Shown in pieces: positions 36,906 to 44,752 of a stretch of 64,000 nucleotides of DNA (position 1 is the stretch's first letter; each line of letters opens with the position of its first letter). The translations under genes and the position numbers were made by a program. Source of the DNA: Alkaliphilus metalliredigens QYMF (GTDB lineage: Bacteria; Bacillota; Clostridia; Peptostreptococcales; Natronincolaceae); assembly GCF_000016985.1 (NCBI RefSeq), contig NC_009633.1:744001-808000 (forward strand), in the 5' to 3' direction. The notes under the pieces are model-generated. The model ran no database searches. It saw only the letters and a program-made list of their open reading frames with translations, and was not told where the DNA came from.

Positions 36906-36951
36906 GCGGGACAATGGGGACGGTTCGCGGGACAATGGGGACGGTTCGTGT
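36906..36951 (+). repeat. Two tandem GGGGACGGTTC (RAYT-type) repeats
   Basis: ACAATGGGGACGGTTCG occurs twice, 22 bp apart, directly after the preceding gene. It is the same motif that borders the RAYT transposase at 42825. Confidence 0.8.
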
Positions 36952-37055
36952 TGTCACCTAAAAAGAATTATGCTAGAACAAGTATAATGAAATACTTTTG
37001 TCGCATCATAGAAATCTCGTAGAATAAATAATTAAAAGAGAAAGTTGGTGACCCA

Positions 37056-37427
37056 ATGAAAAAAGAAGAAATAATAGTAATCAAAACCAGCTTAGAGTTA
37101 CTAGAGACCATGGAAGAAGGCCTCGTCTATATCAAAGGAAAACTAAATGAACTAAAAACAGAGGAAACAATAAATGTTTTGCTAGACCTGACAAATGCCT
37201 TTGCCAGCATAGAGCAATCCATTAATCCAATCCTACTTAAATTAGAGAAGAATGATATGCCAATAAAGACAGATGTACTAAGAGATGCCTTAGATGTCAT
37301 GATTAAGGAATATGAAAATACTAAAGGACAAAGAGCAGTGGAAATCATGCAGTTTACCCTAGAACCAGCCTTTAAGAACTGGAAGCGTGAAGTAGAAGAG
37401 ACATTAAGACCCTACATTGTTTCCTAA
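37056..37427 (+). CDS. Cassette gene x, copy 1 (unknown helical protein)
   Basis: A 123-residue, mostly helical protein (LELLETMEEGLVYIKGKLNEL, INVLLDLTNAFASIEQSI, AVEIMQFTLEPAFKNWKREVEETL). It has no recognised domain. It is very similar to the gene at 38234, with the middle (residues 60-85) divergent. It precedes a yjfB-like gene and a small coiled-coil gene, forming a three-gene cassette. TTGGTGACCCA precedes the ATG. A cytoplasmic partner of YjfB is possible but unproven. Confidence 0.7.
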   Translation: MKKEEIIVIKTSLELLETMEEGLVYIKGKLNELKTEETINVLLDLTNAFASIEQSINPILLKLEKNDMPIKTDVLRDALDVMIKEYENTKGQRAVEIMQFTLEPAFKNWKREVEETLRPYIVS

Positions 37428-37473
37428 TAGTAGAGGCGAATTGATTCTCTGATAAAAGAAAGGAGTTGAACCC

Positions 37474-37671
37474 ATGGACATAGCAGCACTATCAATGGGA
37501 CTTAATCAAATGAAGATCTAGCAGGAAGCCAGTATATCCGTCATGAAAATGGCAATGGATGCAGGGAATGCCCCAGTAGAGGATTTGGCTAAAATACTAG
37601 ATGCCAATACAAAGATGATGGAGCAATCCGTGAGTCCCAGTGTGGGAAGTAATCTAGACATCAAGCTATAA
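37474..37671 (+). pseudogene. YjfB-family putative motility protein, copy A, nonsense mutant
   Basis: MDIAALSMGLNQMKI, then TAG at 37519-37521 where the other copies have CAG (Gln), then QEASISVMKMAMDAG...SVGSNLDIKL to a normal stop. The rest of the frame is intact and 66 codons long. A single C-to-T change, suppression or a sequencing error could explain it. AAAGGAGTTGAACCC precedes the ATG. Confidence 0.8.
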
Positions 37672-37694
37672 TTCAAACCAATAGGAATGATAAA

Positions 37695-37928
37695 ATGGAA
37701 GACCAAGAACAAGTGAAAAAAGAAATGGAACAGCAGCTAGAAAAGATAAAGTACAGAATCCAAATGTTAGACCTGATAGAAGAAAAGCTTTTTCAAATGA
37801 GGGAGCTAGCTCAAAGAGTAATAGATGAAGAATTGTCTAATGAAGAAATCGAAAACATCAATCAACAGGTGAAAACCTTAGAAAAGCAATTTAAACTCCT
37901 AAACAGTGAAAGCAATGGAATCTCTTAA
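37695..37928 (+). CDS. Cassette gene z, copy 1 (small coiled-coil protein)
   Basis: A 77-residue charged coiled-coil protein (MEDQEQVKKEMEQQLEKIKYRIQML...EEIENINQQVKTLEKQ). It starts 23 bases after the yjfB stop, the same spacing as in the two other cassettes. Two paralogues (40208, 41874) keep the same start and length pattern, which supports real coding. Function unknown. Confidence 0.68.
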   Translation: MEDQEQVKKEMEQQLEKIKYRIQMLDLIEEKLFQMRELAQRVIDEELSNEEIENINQQVKTLEKQFKLLNSESNGIS

Positions 37929-37952
37929 TATATAATAGAATTATGAATACCT

Positions 37953-37981
37953 GAAGACTCTGAGTAGGGTCTTTTTTTCTT
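37953..37981 (+). terminator. Terminator after cassette copy 1
   Basis: AGACTC and GGGTCT form a short stem followed by seven T. A similar but weaker one follows the third cassette near 40468-40491. Confidence 0.6.
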
Positions 37982-38084
37982 GTTTTCTACGAAGTGTACC
38001 CTGAGTTAGAAGCAGTAGAAAAAAACCATTCTAAAGGCTAACCTAAGCCATCTATTTTCCTACCAGTCATAATGGAAGTACAAT

Positions 38085-38220
38085 GGGGACGGTTCTTGCT
38101 GTCAACCTAGTCATGAAAACTGTTTAGAATAAATAATGGAAATAATAGAGTATAATGGGGACGGTTCTCGTTGCTAACCTAGCCGTGAAACCTGTTTAGA
38201 ATAAATAATGGAAATAAGAA
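38085..38220 (+). repeat. Tandem 72-75 bp duplication carrying the GGGGACGGTTC motif
   Basis: The unit begins GGGGACGGTTCT (38085 and 38157), runs through AACCTAG and TGTTTAGAATAAATAATGG, and ends in AAATAA. It is present twice in tandem just before x copy 2. Confidence 0.75.
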
Positions 38221-38233
38221 AGTAGGTGCCATA

Positions 38234-38653
38234 ATGAAAGAGCAAGAAATAGAAGTAATCAAAAACACCTTAGAGTTACTAGAGACCATGGAAGAAGGAC
38301 TTATGTATATCAAAGGAAAACTAAAGGAACTAAAAACAGAAGAAACCATAAATGTACTGCTGGATCTAACAAATGCCTTTGCCAGCATAGAAGGATCACT
38401 TAACTCAATTCTACCTAAACTAGAAGACAATAGCATTACAGTAAGGATGGATAAACTTAAGAATGCCTTAAATGTCATGATTAAGGAATATGAAAATACT
38501 AAAGGACAAAGAGCAGTGGAAATCATGCAGTTTACCCTAGAACCAGCCTTTAAGAACTGGAAGCGTGAAGTAGAAGAGACATTAAGACCTACATTGTTTC
38601 CTAATAGTAGAGGAAATGTATTCTCTGATAAAGGAAAGGAGATGAACCCATGA
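38234..38653 (+). CDS. Cassette gene x, copy 2, with frameshifted tail
   Basis: A 139-residue paralogue of the gene at 37056. Residues 1-118 align closely. One C is missing near 38587 relative to copy 1, so the ending RPYIVS is replaced by RPTLFPNSRGNVFSDKGKEM and the frame runs into the next yjfB start (ATGA overlap). The tail is thus a mutation product. Confidence 0.65.
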   Translation: MKEQEIEVIKNTLELLETMEEGLMYIKGKLKELKTEETINVLLDLTNAFASIEGSLNSILPKLEDNSITVRMDKLKNALNVMIKEYENTKGQRAVEIMQFTLEPAFKNWKREVEETLRPTLFPNSRGNVFSDKGKEMNP

Positions 38654-38805
38654 ACATCGCAGCACTATCAATGGGATTTAATCAAATGAATATCCAGCAG
38701 GAAGCCAGCGTATCCGTCATGAAAATGGCAATGGATTCTGCGAAAGGACAGTCTGGGGATCTAGCTAAAATACTTGGCTTGATCATGATGGAAATCTTTC
38801 ATTGA
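38650..38805 (+). CDS. YjfB-family putative motility protein, copy B, altered C-terminus
   Basis: A 51-residue frame, MNIAALSMGFNQMNIQQEAS, VSVMKMAMDSAKGQSGDLAKIL, then GLIMMEIFH in place of the usual ...MMEQSVSPSVGSNLDIKL. The N-terminal two-thirds match the family; the C-terminal part is lost by rearrangement. No z gene follows. It may be non-functional. Confidence 0.65.
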   Translation: MNIAALSMGFNQMNIQQEASVSVMKMAMDSAKGQSGDLAKILGLIMMEIFH

Positions 38806-38990
38806 TATAGAAGCTACAAATAAAAGATAAATTGTGAAGTTAAGCTTTGTATTCTGGGAACTTATCCATCTAATCGATGTTATGACTTTCTACTTTATGG
38901 TAGAATATTAAATAGGACATAGTATAGTAAATTTAGGGAAAATAGTTTGGAGCTTAACTATATAAAAACCTAAAGGATGGTGTTGTAATT
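38806..38990. other. AT-rich intergenic region
   Basis: No gene is seen. TATGGTAGAATATTAAAT-like promoter sequences lie upstream of the nucleotidyltransferase pair. Confidence 0.35.
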
Positions 38991-39383
38991 ATGGATAAAG
39001 ATATTAGGTGGAAACAAAGATTTTCTAATTTCAAAAAGGCTACAGAACAACTTACTGAATTTATAGAAAAAGAAGAGCTAAATAAGTTTGAGGTTCAGGG
39101 ACTCATACAGTGTTTTGAGTATACGTTTGAATTAGGATGGAAGACGATGAAGGACTATTTAGAAAGAGAAGGCTTTATTCTAAAAACTCCAAGAAACACA
39201 ATACAAACAGCTTTTCAGTCTGAGTTAATAACTGATGGTCATACATGGATTGATGCCTTAGAAAAGAGAAATTTGATGGCCCATACATATGATGAAGAAA
39301 AAGCAGCAGAGGCTGAAATGCTAATTAAGGAAAGATATTATTATATTATTGTCGAACTTTGCAATAAACTGGAGGAACTGTGA
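38991..39383 (+). CDS. HI0074-family nucleotidyltransferase substrate-binding (HEPN-like) protein
   Basis: A 130-residue helical protein. FEYTFELGWKTMKDYLEREG and NTIQTAFQSELITDGHTWIDALEKRNLMAHTYDEEKA are the hallmark of the HI0074 family, which pairs with a minimal nucleotidyltransferase encoded next to it. Such pairs are HepT/MntA-like toxin-antitoxin modules or RNA-modifying enzymes. The stop overlaps the start of the next gene. Confidence 0.88.
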   Translation: MDKDIRWKQRFSNFKKATEQLTEFIEKEELNKFEVQGLIQCFEYTFELGWKTMKDYLEREGFILKTPRNTIQTAFQSELITDGHTWIDALEKRNLMAHTYDEEKAAEAEMLIKERYYYIIVELCNKLEEL

Positions 39384-39694
39384 TGAATACAGGACTCAAA
39401 GAAGATGATTTAAAATATATAATTAATGTAATTAAAGATTTTGATGAAATAGAAAAAGCAGTTGTATTTGGTTCAAGGGCCGAGGGAAGCTATAAAAGGG
39501 GATCCGATGTGGATATAGCAATCTATGGAGAAGGGGTTTCGTTTGATACTATATCGACTCTTAAAGCTAAGCTTGAAGAAGAGGGGCCTTTACCATATTT
39601 TTTTGATGTTGTAGATTATTACAATTTGGAAAATCAAGATTTGAAGGAACATATCGATAGAGTGGGTAAGGTTATTTTTCCTGTGAACTTCTAG
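39383..39694 (+). CDS. Minimal nucleotidyltransferase (MNT domain), MntA-like
   Basis: About 103 residues. The motif VVFGSRAEGSYKRGSDVDIAIYG carries the Gly-Ser and the catalytic Asp-x-Asp of the DNA polymerase beta fold. A third Asp lies in YFFDVVDY. The ATG at 39383 overlaps the TGA of the HEPN-like gene, so the two are translationally coupled. It is likely the antitoxin/AMPylase partner. Confidence 0.88.
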   Translation: MNTGLKEDDLKYIINVIKDFDEIEKAVVFGSRAEGSYKRGSDVDIAIYGEGVSFDTISTLKAKLEEEGPLPYFFDVVDYYNLENQDLKEHIDRVGKVIFPVNF

Positions 39695-40007
39695 TACCAG
39701 GATCTCATGGGAGGTGGGCCAAGTGCCAGACAACCATTAAATACATTACCCGTAGGTTCAAATTCATTCGAGCATAGAATACAATAGAATAGTACAGTAC
39801 AATAGGGACGGTACAATAGGGTACAATAGGGACGGTTCTCATTGACCATCCACAAATATTATTATCATAAGGGTAATCAATTTGCTTTGATTTTGAATGA
39901 CCTCGATTGAAATCGAAGTAAGAATGGACAAACCATGAAATGCTACAAAATCAAATTTCGAATGAATTCGAAACTACGATATTTTCTAAAAGAAAGGAGC
40001 TAATACC
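39695..40007. repeat. Intergenic repeats: degenerate RAYT-type motifs and small palindromes
   Basis: CAATAGGGACGGT at about 39800-39812 and CAATAGGGACGGTTCTC at about 39824-39840, with CATTGACC following, are members of the GGGGACGGTTC family. TTTCGAATGAATTCGAAA (about 39955-39972) is a palindrome. AAAGGAGCTAA precedes the next yjfB copy. Confidence 0.6.
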
Positions 40008-40184
40008 ATGGATATCGCAGCATTATCAATGGGACTAAATCAAATGAAAATCCAACAGGAAGCCAGTATATCCGTCATGAAAATGGCAATGGATGCAGGC
40101 AAGGCCCCAGTAGAGGAGCTAACAAAGATGATGGAGCAGTCAGTGAGTCCTAATGTAGGCAGCAATCTAGACATCAAGCTATAA
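40008..40184 (+). CDS. YjfB-family putative motility protein, copy C
   Basis: A 58-residue protein: MDIAALSMGLNQMKIQQEAS, ISVMKMAMDAGKAPVEELTK, MMEQSVSPNVGSNLDIKL. It is complete but lacks a 7-residue stretch (LDANTK) present in copies A and D. The family is named for putative motility proteins. AAAGGAG precedes the ATG. It lacks its own x gene but a z gene follows. Confidence 0.82.
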   Translation: MDIAALSMGLNQMKIQQEASISVMKMAMDAGKAPVEELTKMMEQSVSPNVGSNLDIKL

Positions 40185-40207
40185 TTCAAAGCAATAGTAA
40201 TGATAAA

Positions 40208-40441
40208 ATGGAAGATAAAGAGCAAGTAAAAAAAGAAATGAAACAGGAACTAGAAAAGGTAAAGTACAGAATTAAAATCCTTGATTTGATAGAGGAAAAG
40301 CTCTTTGAAATGAGAGAGCTAGCACAAAGGGTCATAGAGGAAGAATTAACCGATGAAGAAATCGAAAACATCAATCAACAGGTAAAAACCTTAGAAAAGC
40401 AAGTGAAACTCCTAAACAGTGAAAGCAATGGAATCTCATAA
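40208..40441 (+). CDS. Cassette gene z, copy 2
   Basis: A 77-residue coiled-coil paralogue of the gene at 37695 (MEDKEQVKKEMKQELEKVKYRIKIL...), same length and the same 23-base gap to yjfB. Differences are mostly conservative (D/E, R/K), as expected of protein under selection. Confidence 0.68.
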   Translation: MEDKEQVKKEMKQELEKVKYRIKILDLIEEKLFEMRELAQRVIEEELTDEEIENINQQVKTLEKQVKLLNSESNGIS

Positions 40442-40602
40442 TATAGAATAGAATCATGAAAACCTAAAGGCTCTGAGAAAGGGTCTTTTTTGCTGTGCGG
40501 AATACCTCGTACCCCTTAGAATAAAAATAGCGATGGTTACAAATGCATGTTTTGTGGTAAAATAGAAATATAGAAGAAATGTTCTGACGGGAAGTGATGA
40601 AG

Positions 40603-41463
40603 ATGAAATTATTAAGTCCAATGAATGATTTTGTATTTAAAGCTCTATTTGGAAGAGAAGATGCTACAAGTAAGCAATTACTGATAGAACTACTGAATGA
40701 CACCTTAAGGGCAAAGGGAGAAGACTTGATTGCAAGTGTAAAGTACCTAAACCCATTTAATTATAAAGAGTACGAATTTGACAAATTGTCTGTACTAGAT
40801 ATTAAAGCTGAGACAGAAAAGGGAGAACGAGTAAACATTGAGGTTCAGGTAAAGCCAGAGGTAAGTTATAGAAAGAGAAGTCTCTATTACTGGGCAAAGA
40901 CCTATGCAGAAACCATAGGGGAAGCAGAACCCTATGAGGAATTAAAAAAGACAATCGTTATTAATATCATGGATTATGACGCTATCCACGAAAGTAAAAA
41001 ACTCCATACCCATTTTAAGTTATTAGAAAGAGAAGAACATTTTACCCTAACAGAAGATCTGCAAATTCATTATTTAGAGGTACCTAAGTTAGCAGAAGCA
41101 AAACAAATAGAAGCGTTAGAGGGAATAGAATTATGGATTGCTTTCCTAAAAGAAGCTGGGAAAGCAGGTAATGAGGAGAAGATTGAAAGGTTGAAAAGGA
41201 GGAGTGAGAGTATGAGTAAAGTAATAGAGTCCTTAGAAACTGTAAGTGCCGATGAAAAGCTGCTAGAAGCCTATAGAGCTAGAGAAAAGGCTAGAAGAGA
41301 TGAAATTTCTAAGCTTGCTTATGCTAAGAAGCAGGCTAAAATTGAAACAGCGGAAAAAGCTTTCAGGAATGGTGCGGATTTAGATTTTATAGCAGAAATT
41401 ACAGACATACCATTAGAAGAACTTAGAGAAATAGAAAAAAGAGTTAAATCACAACAAAATTAA
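40603..41463 (+). CDS. Rpn-family PD-(D/E)XK nuclease / putative transposase
   Basis: About 286 residues. It begins MKLLSPMNDFVFKALFG, typical of the Rpn/PDDEXK_2 family. The nuclease core is VLDIKAETEKGERVNIEVQV near residue 66, with the D...ExQ motif. The C-terminal part is helical and Lys/Glu-rich. Relatives promote recombination or act in phage defence. GGGAAG lies 8 nt before the ATG at 40603; ATG 40597 and GTG 40594 are alternatives. It sits between two yjfB cassettes. Confidence 0.85.
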   Translation: MKLLSPMNDFVFKALFGREDATSKQLLIELLNDTLRAKGEDLIASVKYLNPFNYKEYEFDKLSVLDIKAETEKGERVNIEVQVKPEVSYRKRSLYYWAKTYAETIGEAEPYEELKKTIVINIMDYDAIHESKKLHTHFKLLEREEHFTLTEDLQIHYLEVPKLAEAKQIEALEGIELWIAFLKEAGKAGNEEKIERLKRRSESMSKVIESLETVSADEKLLEAYRAREKARRDEISKLAYAKKQAKIETAEKAFRNGADLDFIAEITDIPLEELREIEKRVKSQQN

Positions 41464-41513
41464 CTATATATTAGATACTAATAATGATATATATTTTAGA
41501 GAAAAATATTGGT

Positions 41514-41548
41514 AAACCTAGGGCTTATGGCTTTAGGTTTTATTTTTT
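41514..41548 (+). terminator. Terminator after the Rpn-type gene
   Basis: AAACCTA and TAGGTTT with a short inner GGC/GCT pairing, then TATTTTTT. Confidence 0.65.
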
Positions 41549-41652
41549 AGCCTATTGGAAATCGATGGTGCCAGGAACTTAACTTATTACAATGATAATT
41601 ATCAGTAACAAAATTTGTAGATAATTTAAAGACAATGAAAGGAGCTGAACCC

Positions 41653-41850
41653 ATGGACATAGCAGCACTATCAATGGGACTAAGTCAAATGAAGATCCAG
41701 CAGGAAGCCAGCATGTCGGTAATGAAAATGGCAATGGATTCTGCTAAGGCACCAGTAGAGGATCTAGCTAAAATGCTAGATGCCAATACAAAGATGATGG
41801 AGCAATCCGTGAGTCCCAGTGTGGGAAGTAATTTAGACATCAAGCTATAA
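41653..41850 (+). CDS. YjfB-family putative motility protein, copy D
   Basis: A 65-residue protein, MDIAALSMGLSQMKIQQEAS, MSVMKMAMDSAKAPVEDLAK, MLDANTKMMEQSVSPSVGSN, LDIKL. It is the only full-length uninterrupted copy of the long form. AAAGGAGCTGAACCC precedes the ATG. It is followed after 23 bases by a z gene. Confidence 0.85.
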   Translation: MDIAALSMGLSQMKIQQEASMSVMKMAMDSAKAPVEDLAKMLDANTKMMEQSVSPSVGSNLDIKL

Positions 41851-41873
41851 TTCAAACCAATAAGAATGATAAA

Positions 41874-42068
41874 ATGGAAGACCAAGAACAAGTGAAAAAA
41901 GAAATGGAACAGCAGCTAGAAAAGGTAAAGTACAGAATCCAAATGTTAGACTTGATAGAAGAAAAGCTTTTTCAAATGAGGGAGCTAGCTCAAAGAGTAA
42001 TAGATGAAGAATTGTCTAATGAAGAAATCGAAAACATCAATCAACAGGTAAAAACCTTAGAAAATTAG
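41874..42068 (+). CDS. Cassette gene z, copy 3, truncated
   Basis: A 64-residue version of the coiled-coil gene, almost identical to copy 1 to the codon for KTLE, then a stop after Asn. About 13 C-terminal residues are lost where the duplicated segment ends. Confidence 0.62.
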   Translation: MEDQEQVKKEMEQQLEKVKYRIQMLDLIEEKLFQMRELAQRVIDEELSNEEIENINQQVKTLEN

Positions 42069-42166
42069 GCTTTATAAAGCTTAGTGTATTTTAAATTTTA
42101 TATTTATAATATATGCAAATAATGATATAATATGAATATATAGAAACGTTAAAAAGGGGTGAGATC

Positions 42167-42451
42167 ATGGAAGCAAATATCAGACCATCATCGGATTTAA
42201 GAAATCACTATAACGAAATTGCTAAGCAGTGTAAAGAAACAAGAGAAGCAGTTATTATTACTGTAAATGGTCGTGGAGACACAGCAGTTCTGGGCCTACA
42301 GGATTACAAGCAAATGAGAGCTGAATTAGAATTGCTTAAAACACTTACAGATGCAGAAGAAGATGTGGTGAAAGGTAGAATAGGCTCAATGCAGGATTCC
42401 TTTGATGATCTTCGCGAATCTTTAATGAAGAGGAATAATGAAGATGTATAA
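42167..42451 (+). CDS. YefM/Phd-type antitoxin
   Basis: A 94-residue protein, MEANIRPSSDLRNHYNEIAKQCKETREAVIITVNGRGDTAVLGLQDYKQM, the Phd/YefM fold. The C-terminal helix should bind the toxin encoded next, which overlaps it by 14 bases. Such antitoxins repress their own promoter. AAAGGGGTGAG precedes the ATG. Confidence 0.92.
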   Translation: MEANIRPSSDLRNHYNEIAKQCKETREAVIITVNGRGDTAVLGLQDYKQMRAELELLKTLTDAEEDVVKGRIGSMQDSFDDLRESLMKRNNEDV

Positions 42452-42752
42452 AATTTTAAGAACGGATAAAGCAGAGGATCAGCTTAGAGACATTATATTC
42501 TATATTGCAGATGATTCAGGCGATGTGGAAGTTGCTCTTAAGTATCTGGATAAAATAGAAGCTGCTATCAATCGTCTACAGGAGTTCCCTAAATCAGGAA
42601 GCATCCCAAGGTATTCTATTTTAAAGAAGCGAGGATATAGAGTAGTAACAGTTGAAAAACACCTAGTCTTTTATAGGATAGACGAAGAGGAAGAAACAGT
42701 TATTATCTATGCGATCGTCGATGGAAGAAGAGAATATAGAAATTTAATATAA
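42438..42752 (+). CDS. RelE/ParE-family toxin
   Basis: A 104-residue protein, YKILRTDKAEDQLRDIIFYIADD..., RLQEFPKSGSIPR and GYRVVTVEKHLVFYRIDEEEETVIIYAIVDGRREYRNLI, the ParE/RelE fold. Whether it acts on gyrase or the ribosome is not evident. It overlaps the antitoxin gene; a type II toxin-antitoxin pair. Confidence 0.92.
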   Translation: MKMYKILRTDKAEDQLRDIIFYIADDSGDVEVALKYLDKIEAAINRLQEFPKSGSIPRYSILKKRGYRVVTVEKHLVFYRIDEEEETVIIYAIVDGRREYRNLI

Positions 42753-42824
42753 GGAGCTGAAAAAGCTCCCGGCTCTAGAGCAATTGCTTTAGGGCTTTTC
42801 TATGCCCAAAACAGTGAGTGCAAT

Positions 42825-43662
42825 GGGGACGGTTCTCGTTGACGTGTATTTCAGAGCATGATATGTTTAAGTAGGGGTGGTAGATATGCCAAGGGAAGCA
42901 AGAGAAAAAAGTAAAACAGGAATTTATCATGTGATGGTACGAGGTATAAACCAACAGGATATTTTTGAAGATGATGATGATAGGCAAAGATACTTAGAAA
43001 CGATTACAAGATATAAAAATGAGCTTGATTTTGAAGTATATGCATATTGTCTAATGAATAATCACGTTCATTTATTAATTCAAGAAAAAGAAGCAGAACT
43101 ATCAAAGATATTTAAAAAGATTGGCACAAGCTATGTACATTATTTCAATTGGAAATATGAGAGAAATGGACATTTGTTTCAAGATCGATATAAAAGTGAA
43201 GTAGTAGAAACAGACTCATATCTTCACACAGTCATAAGGTATATACATCAGAATCCTGTGAAAGCAAAAATATCAGGTATAAACGAATATAAATGGAGCA
43301 GTTACAATGATTATATTGAAGGACATGGCATCAGCGATGTTGAATTTTACTTGGAGATGCTGGGAAAAGAAAAAGATATGGCGACAAGAAGATATATACA
43401 TTATATGAATGAGCTTAGTGATGACCAATGTCTAGAGATTGTAAATACGTTAAGGATATCTGACGAAAAAGCAAGAGAAAGGATTAAAGAAATTGGCAAT
43501 TTAAAAAACATATCAGACCTTCAAAAACTTGAAAAAGATATGCGAAATAAGATATTAGGAAAAACCAAGGAAATTGAAGGTATTTCTATCCTTCAGATTT
43601 CAAGAATAACAGGGATTACTAGACAAGTAATCAAAAAATCTCAGCAATGAGAATCGTCCCTA
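42825..43662 (+). mobile_element. RAYT element bounded by inverted GGGGACGGTTC repeats
   Basis: GGGGACGGTTCTCGTTGA at 42825 and the inverted GAGAATCGTCCCTA at 43649-43662 flank one transposase gene. Single and paired copies of the motif are scattered from 36.9 to 53.7 kb. This is the layout of a REP-associated tyrosine transposase and its repeats. Confidence 0.82.
42886..43650 (+). CDS. REP-associated tyrosine transposase (RAYT, Y1_Tnp family)
   Basis: About 254 residues. MPREAREKSKTGIYHVMVRGINQQDIF at the N-terminus and the HUH motif NNHVHLLIQ near residue 60 belong to the IS200-like single-strand transposase family. The catalytic Tyr region is SYLHTVIRYIHQNPVKA near residue 117. A C-terminal helical tail (about 165-254) ends in ILQISRITGITRQVIKK, an HTH-like piece found in the RAYT subgroup. 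The ATG at 42886 follows TAGGGGTGG. It presumably mobilises the flanking repeats as single strands. Confidence 0.92.
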   Translation: MPREAREKSKTGIYHVMVRGINQQDIFEDDDDRQRYLETITRYKNELDFEVYAYCLMNNHVHLLIQEKEAELSKIFKKIGTSYVHYFNWKYERNGHLFQDRYKSEVVETDSYLHTVIRYIHQNPVKAKISGINEYKWSSYNDYIEGHGISDVEFYLEMLGKEKDMATRRYIHYMNELSDDQCLEIVNTLRISDEKARERIKEIGNLKNISDLQKLEKDMRNKILGKTKEIEGISILQISRITGITRQVIKKSQQ

Positions 43663-43759
43663 GTGCTGCGTAGTGCTGTGCTAGAAAAGGATAGAACATT
43701 TTTGTTTAGCAATCAATTGATTCGGGTATTTAGAAATAGCGAAGAAAAGGAGGCTAAGT

Positions 43760-44209
43760 ATGGAAGGGAATATTGATTTTAATGTATTGATTCAAGAAAT
43801 GGGAAAATGCTGTCTGACAGAAAATGTCTGTGAGACTTGTGATAAGGAGAAATGCTTGGTAGGCTATTGTAAGCAGTCTCTGTTGACTACCTTCAAACAG
43901 CAGGATGAATTTATAGACGGAGGAATGGATGACATTCCCTATGATGATTTGAAGGCATTTGATGAAGAGACATTAATCAACGCCATTGTCTTTACGCTAA
44001 ACCAATGTAAAAATTGTCACTTATATCACGATGAGGACTGTATTATTAATATTATTCGTAGTGCAATGGAAATTGCTTTAATTGGGCAAGAACAGGACTA
44101 TAAGGGAAGCACCCTTGTATACTTTACAGATTTACAATCTACAAATAAGGTAATAGCAGATAAAATCTACACTGCCTTTAAAGAAATTCAAGGAAAGAAG
44201 GAGAATTAA
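43760..44209 (+). CDS. Cys-rich protein of unknown function paired with a ferritin-like gene
   Basis: A 149-residue protein with two cysteine groups: [21 protein letters not shown] near residues 14-34 and [12 protein letters not shown] near residue 90. It could bind an Fe-S cluster or zinc. No domain is recognised. The ferritin-like gene starts one base after its stop, so they are one unit. AAAAGGAGG precedes the ATG. A role in peroxide or metal handling is suggested only by the neighbour. Confidence 0.7.
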   Translation: MEGNIDFNVLIQEMGKCCLTENVCETCDKEKCLVGYCKQSLLTTFKQQDEFIDGGMDDIPYDDLKAFDEETLINAIVFTLNQCKNCHLYHDEDCIINIIRSAMEIALIGQEQDYKGSTLVYFTDLQSTNKVIADKIYTAFKEIQGKKEN

Positions 44210-44210
44210 G

Positions 44211-44642
44211 ATGGAAAAAAGAAGTTTAACAATTGAAAGCGTTATTGGAGAAACTAAGGGAACACCTTTAGAAAGAATGGTGAAGCAAAATTTTAATGGA
44301 GAAACCAGTGAGGTGGGCATATACATAGCCATGGCAAGACTTGCTCAAAGGGAGGGCTATCCAGAAATTGCAGAGGTATTAAAGACCATTGCGTGGGAGG
44401 AAGCTGAGCATGCAGGCAGATTTGCTGAATTAAATGGTGTTATTCAAACAGATTTATTTGAAAATATCAAGCAAATGCTAGAGGGTGAAACCTTTGCAAA
44501 TCAAGGGAAAAAGGAAGCGGCTGAAAAGGCTGAGGAACTAGGCTTACATACAGCTAGGGATTATTTTAATGAGTCTGCCAAGGATGAAGCAAGACATGCA
44601 AGAATGCTAGAGGGGATGTTAGATCGATATCATCGTGAATAA
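44211..44642 (+). CDS. Ferritin-like / rubrerythrin-type diiron protein
   Basis: A 143-residue four-helix protein. Helix motifs [39 protein letters not shown] and [21 protein letters not shown] carry the two ExxH-type iron sites of rubrerythrin. The C-terminal rubredoxin domain of full rubrerythrins is missing, so an external electron donor is needed; the Cys-rich partner upstream is a candidate. It likely reduces peroxide in this anaerobe. Confidence 0.88.
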   Translation: MEKRSLTIESVIGETKGTPLERMVKQNFNGETSEVGIYIAMARLAQREGYPEIAEVLKTIAWEEAEHAGRFAELNGVIQTDLFENIKQMLEGETFANQGKKEAAEKAEELGLHTARDYFNESAKDEARHARMLEGMLDRYHRE

Positions 44643-44679
44643 TTTTAAAATACTTCTTCGAGGATGAGTTGAAATGATA

Positions 44680-44724
44680 AAAGCCTACGCGTAGAATTGT
44701 TTCTAATACGCATAGGTCTTTTTG
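44680..44724 (+). terminator. Terminator after ferritin-like gene
   Basis: CCTACGCGTA and TACGCATAGG pair with one mismatch, followed by CTTTTT. Confidence 0.75.
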
Positions 44725-44752
44725 ATTATTCCGAAGGACAGTGGAGGACAGT

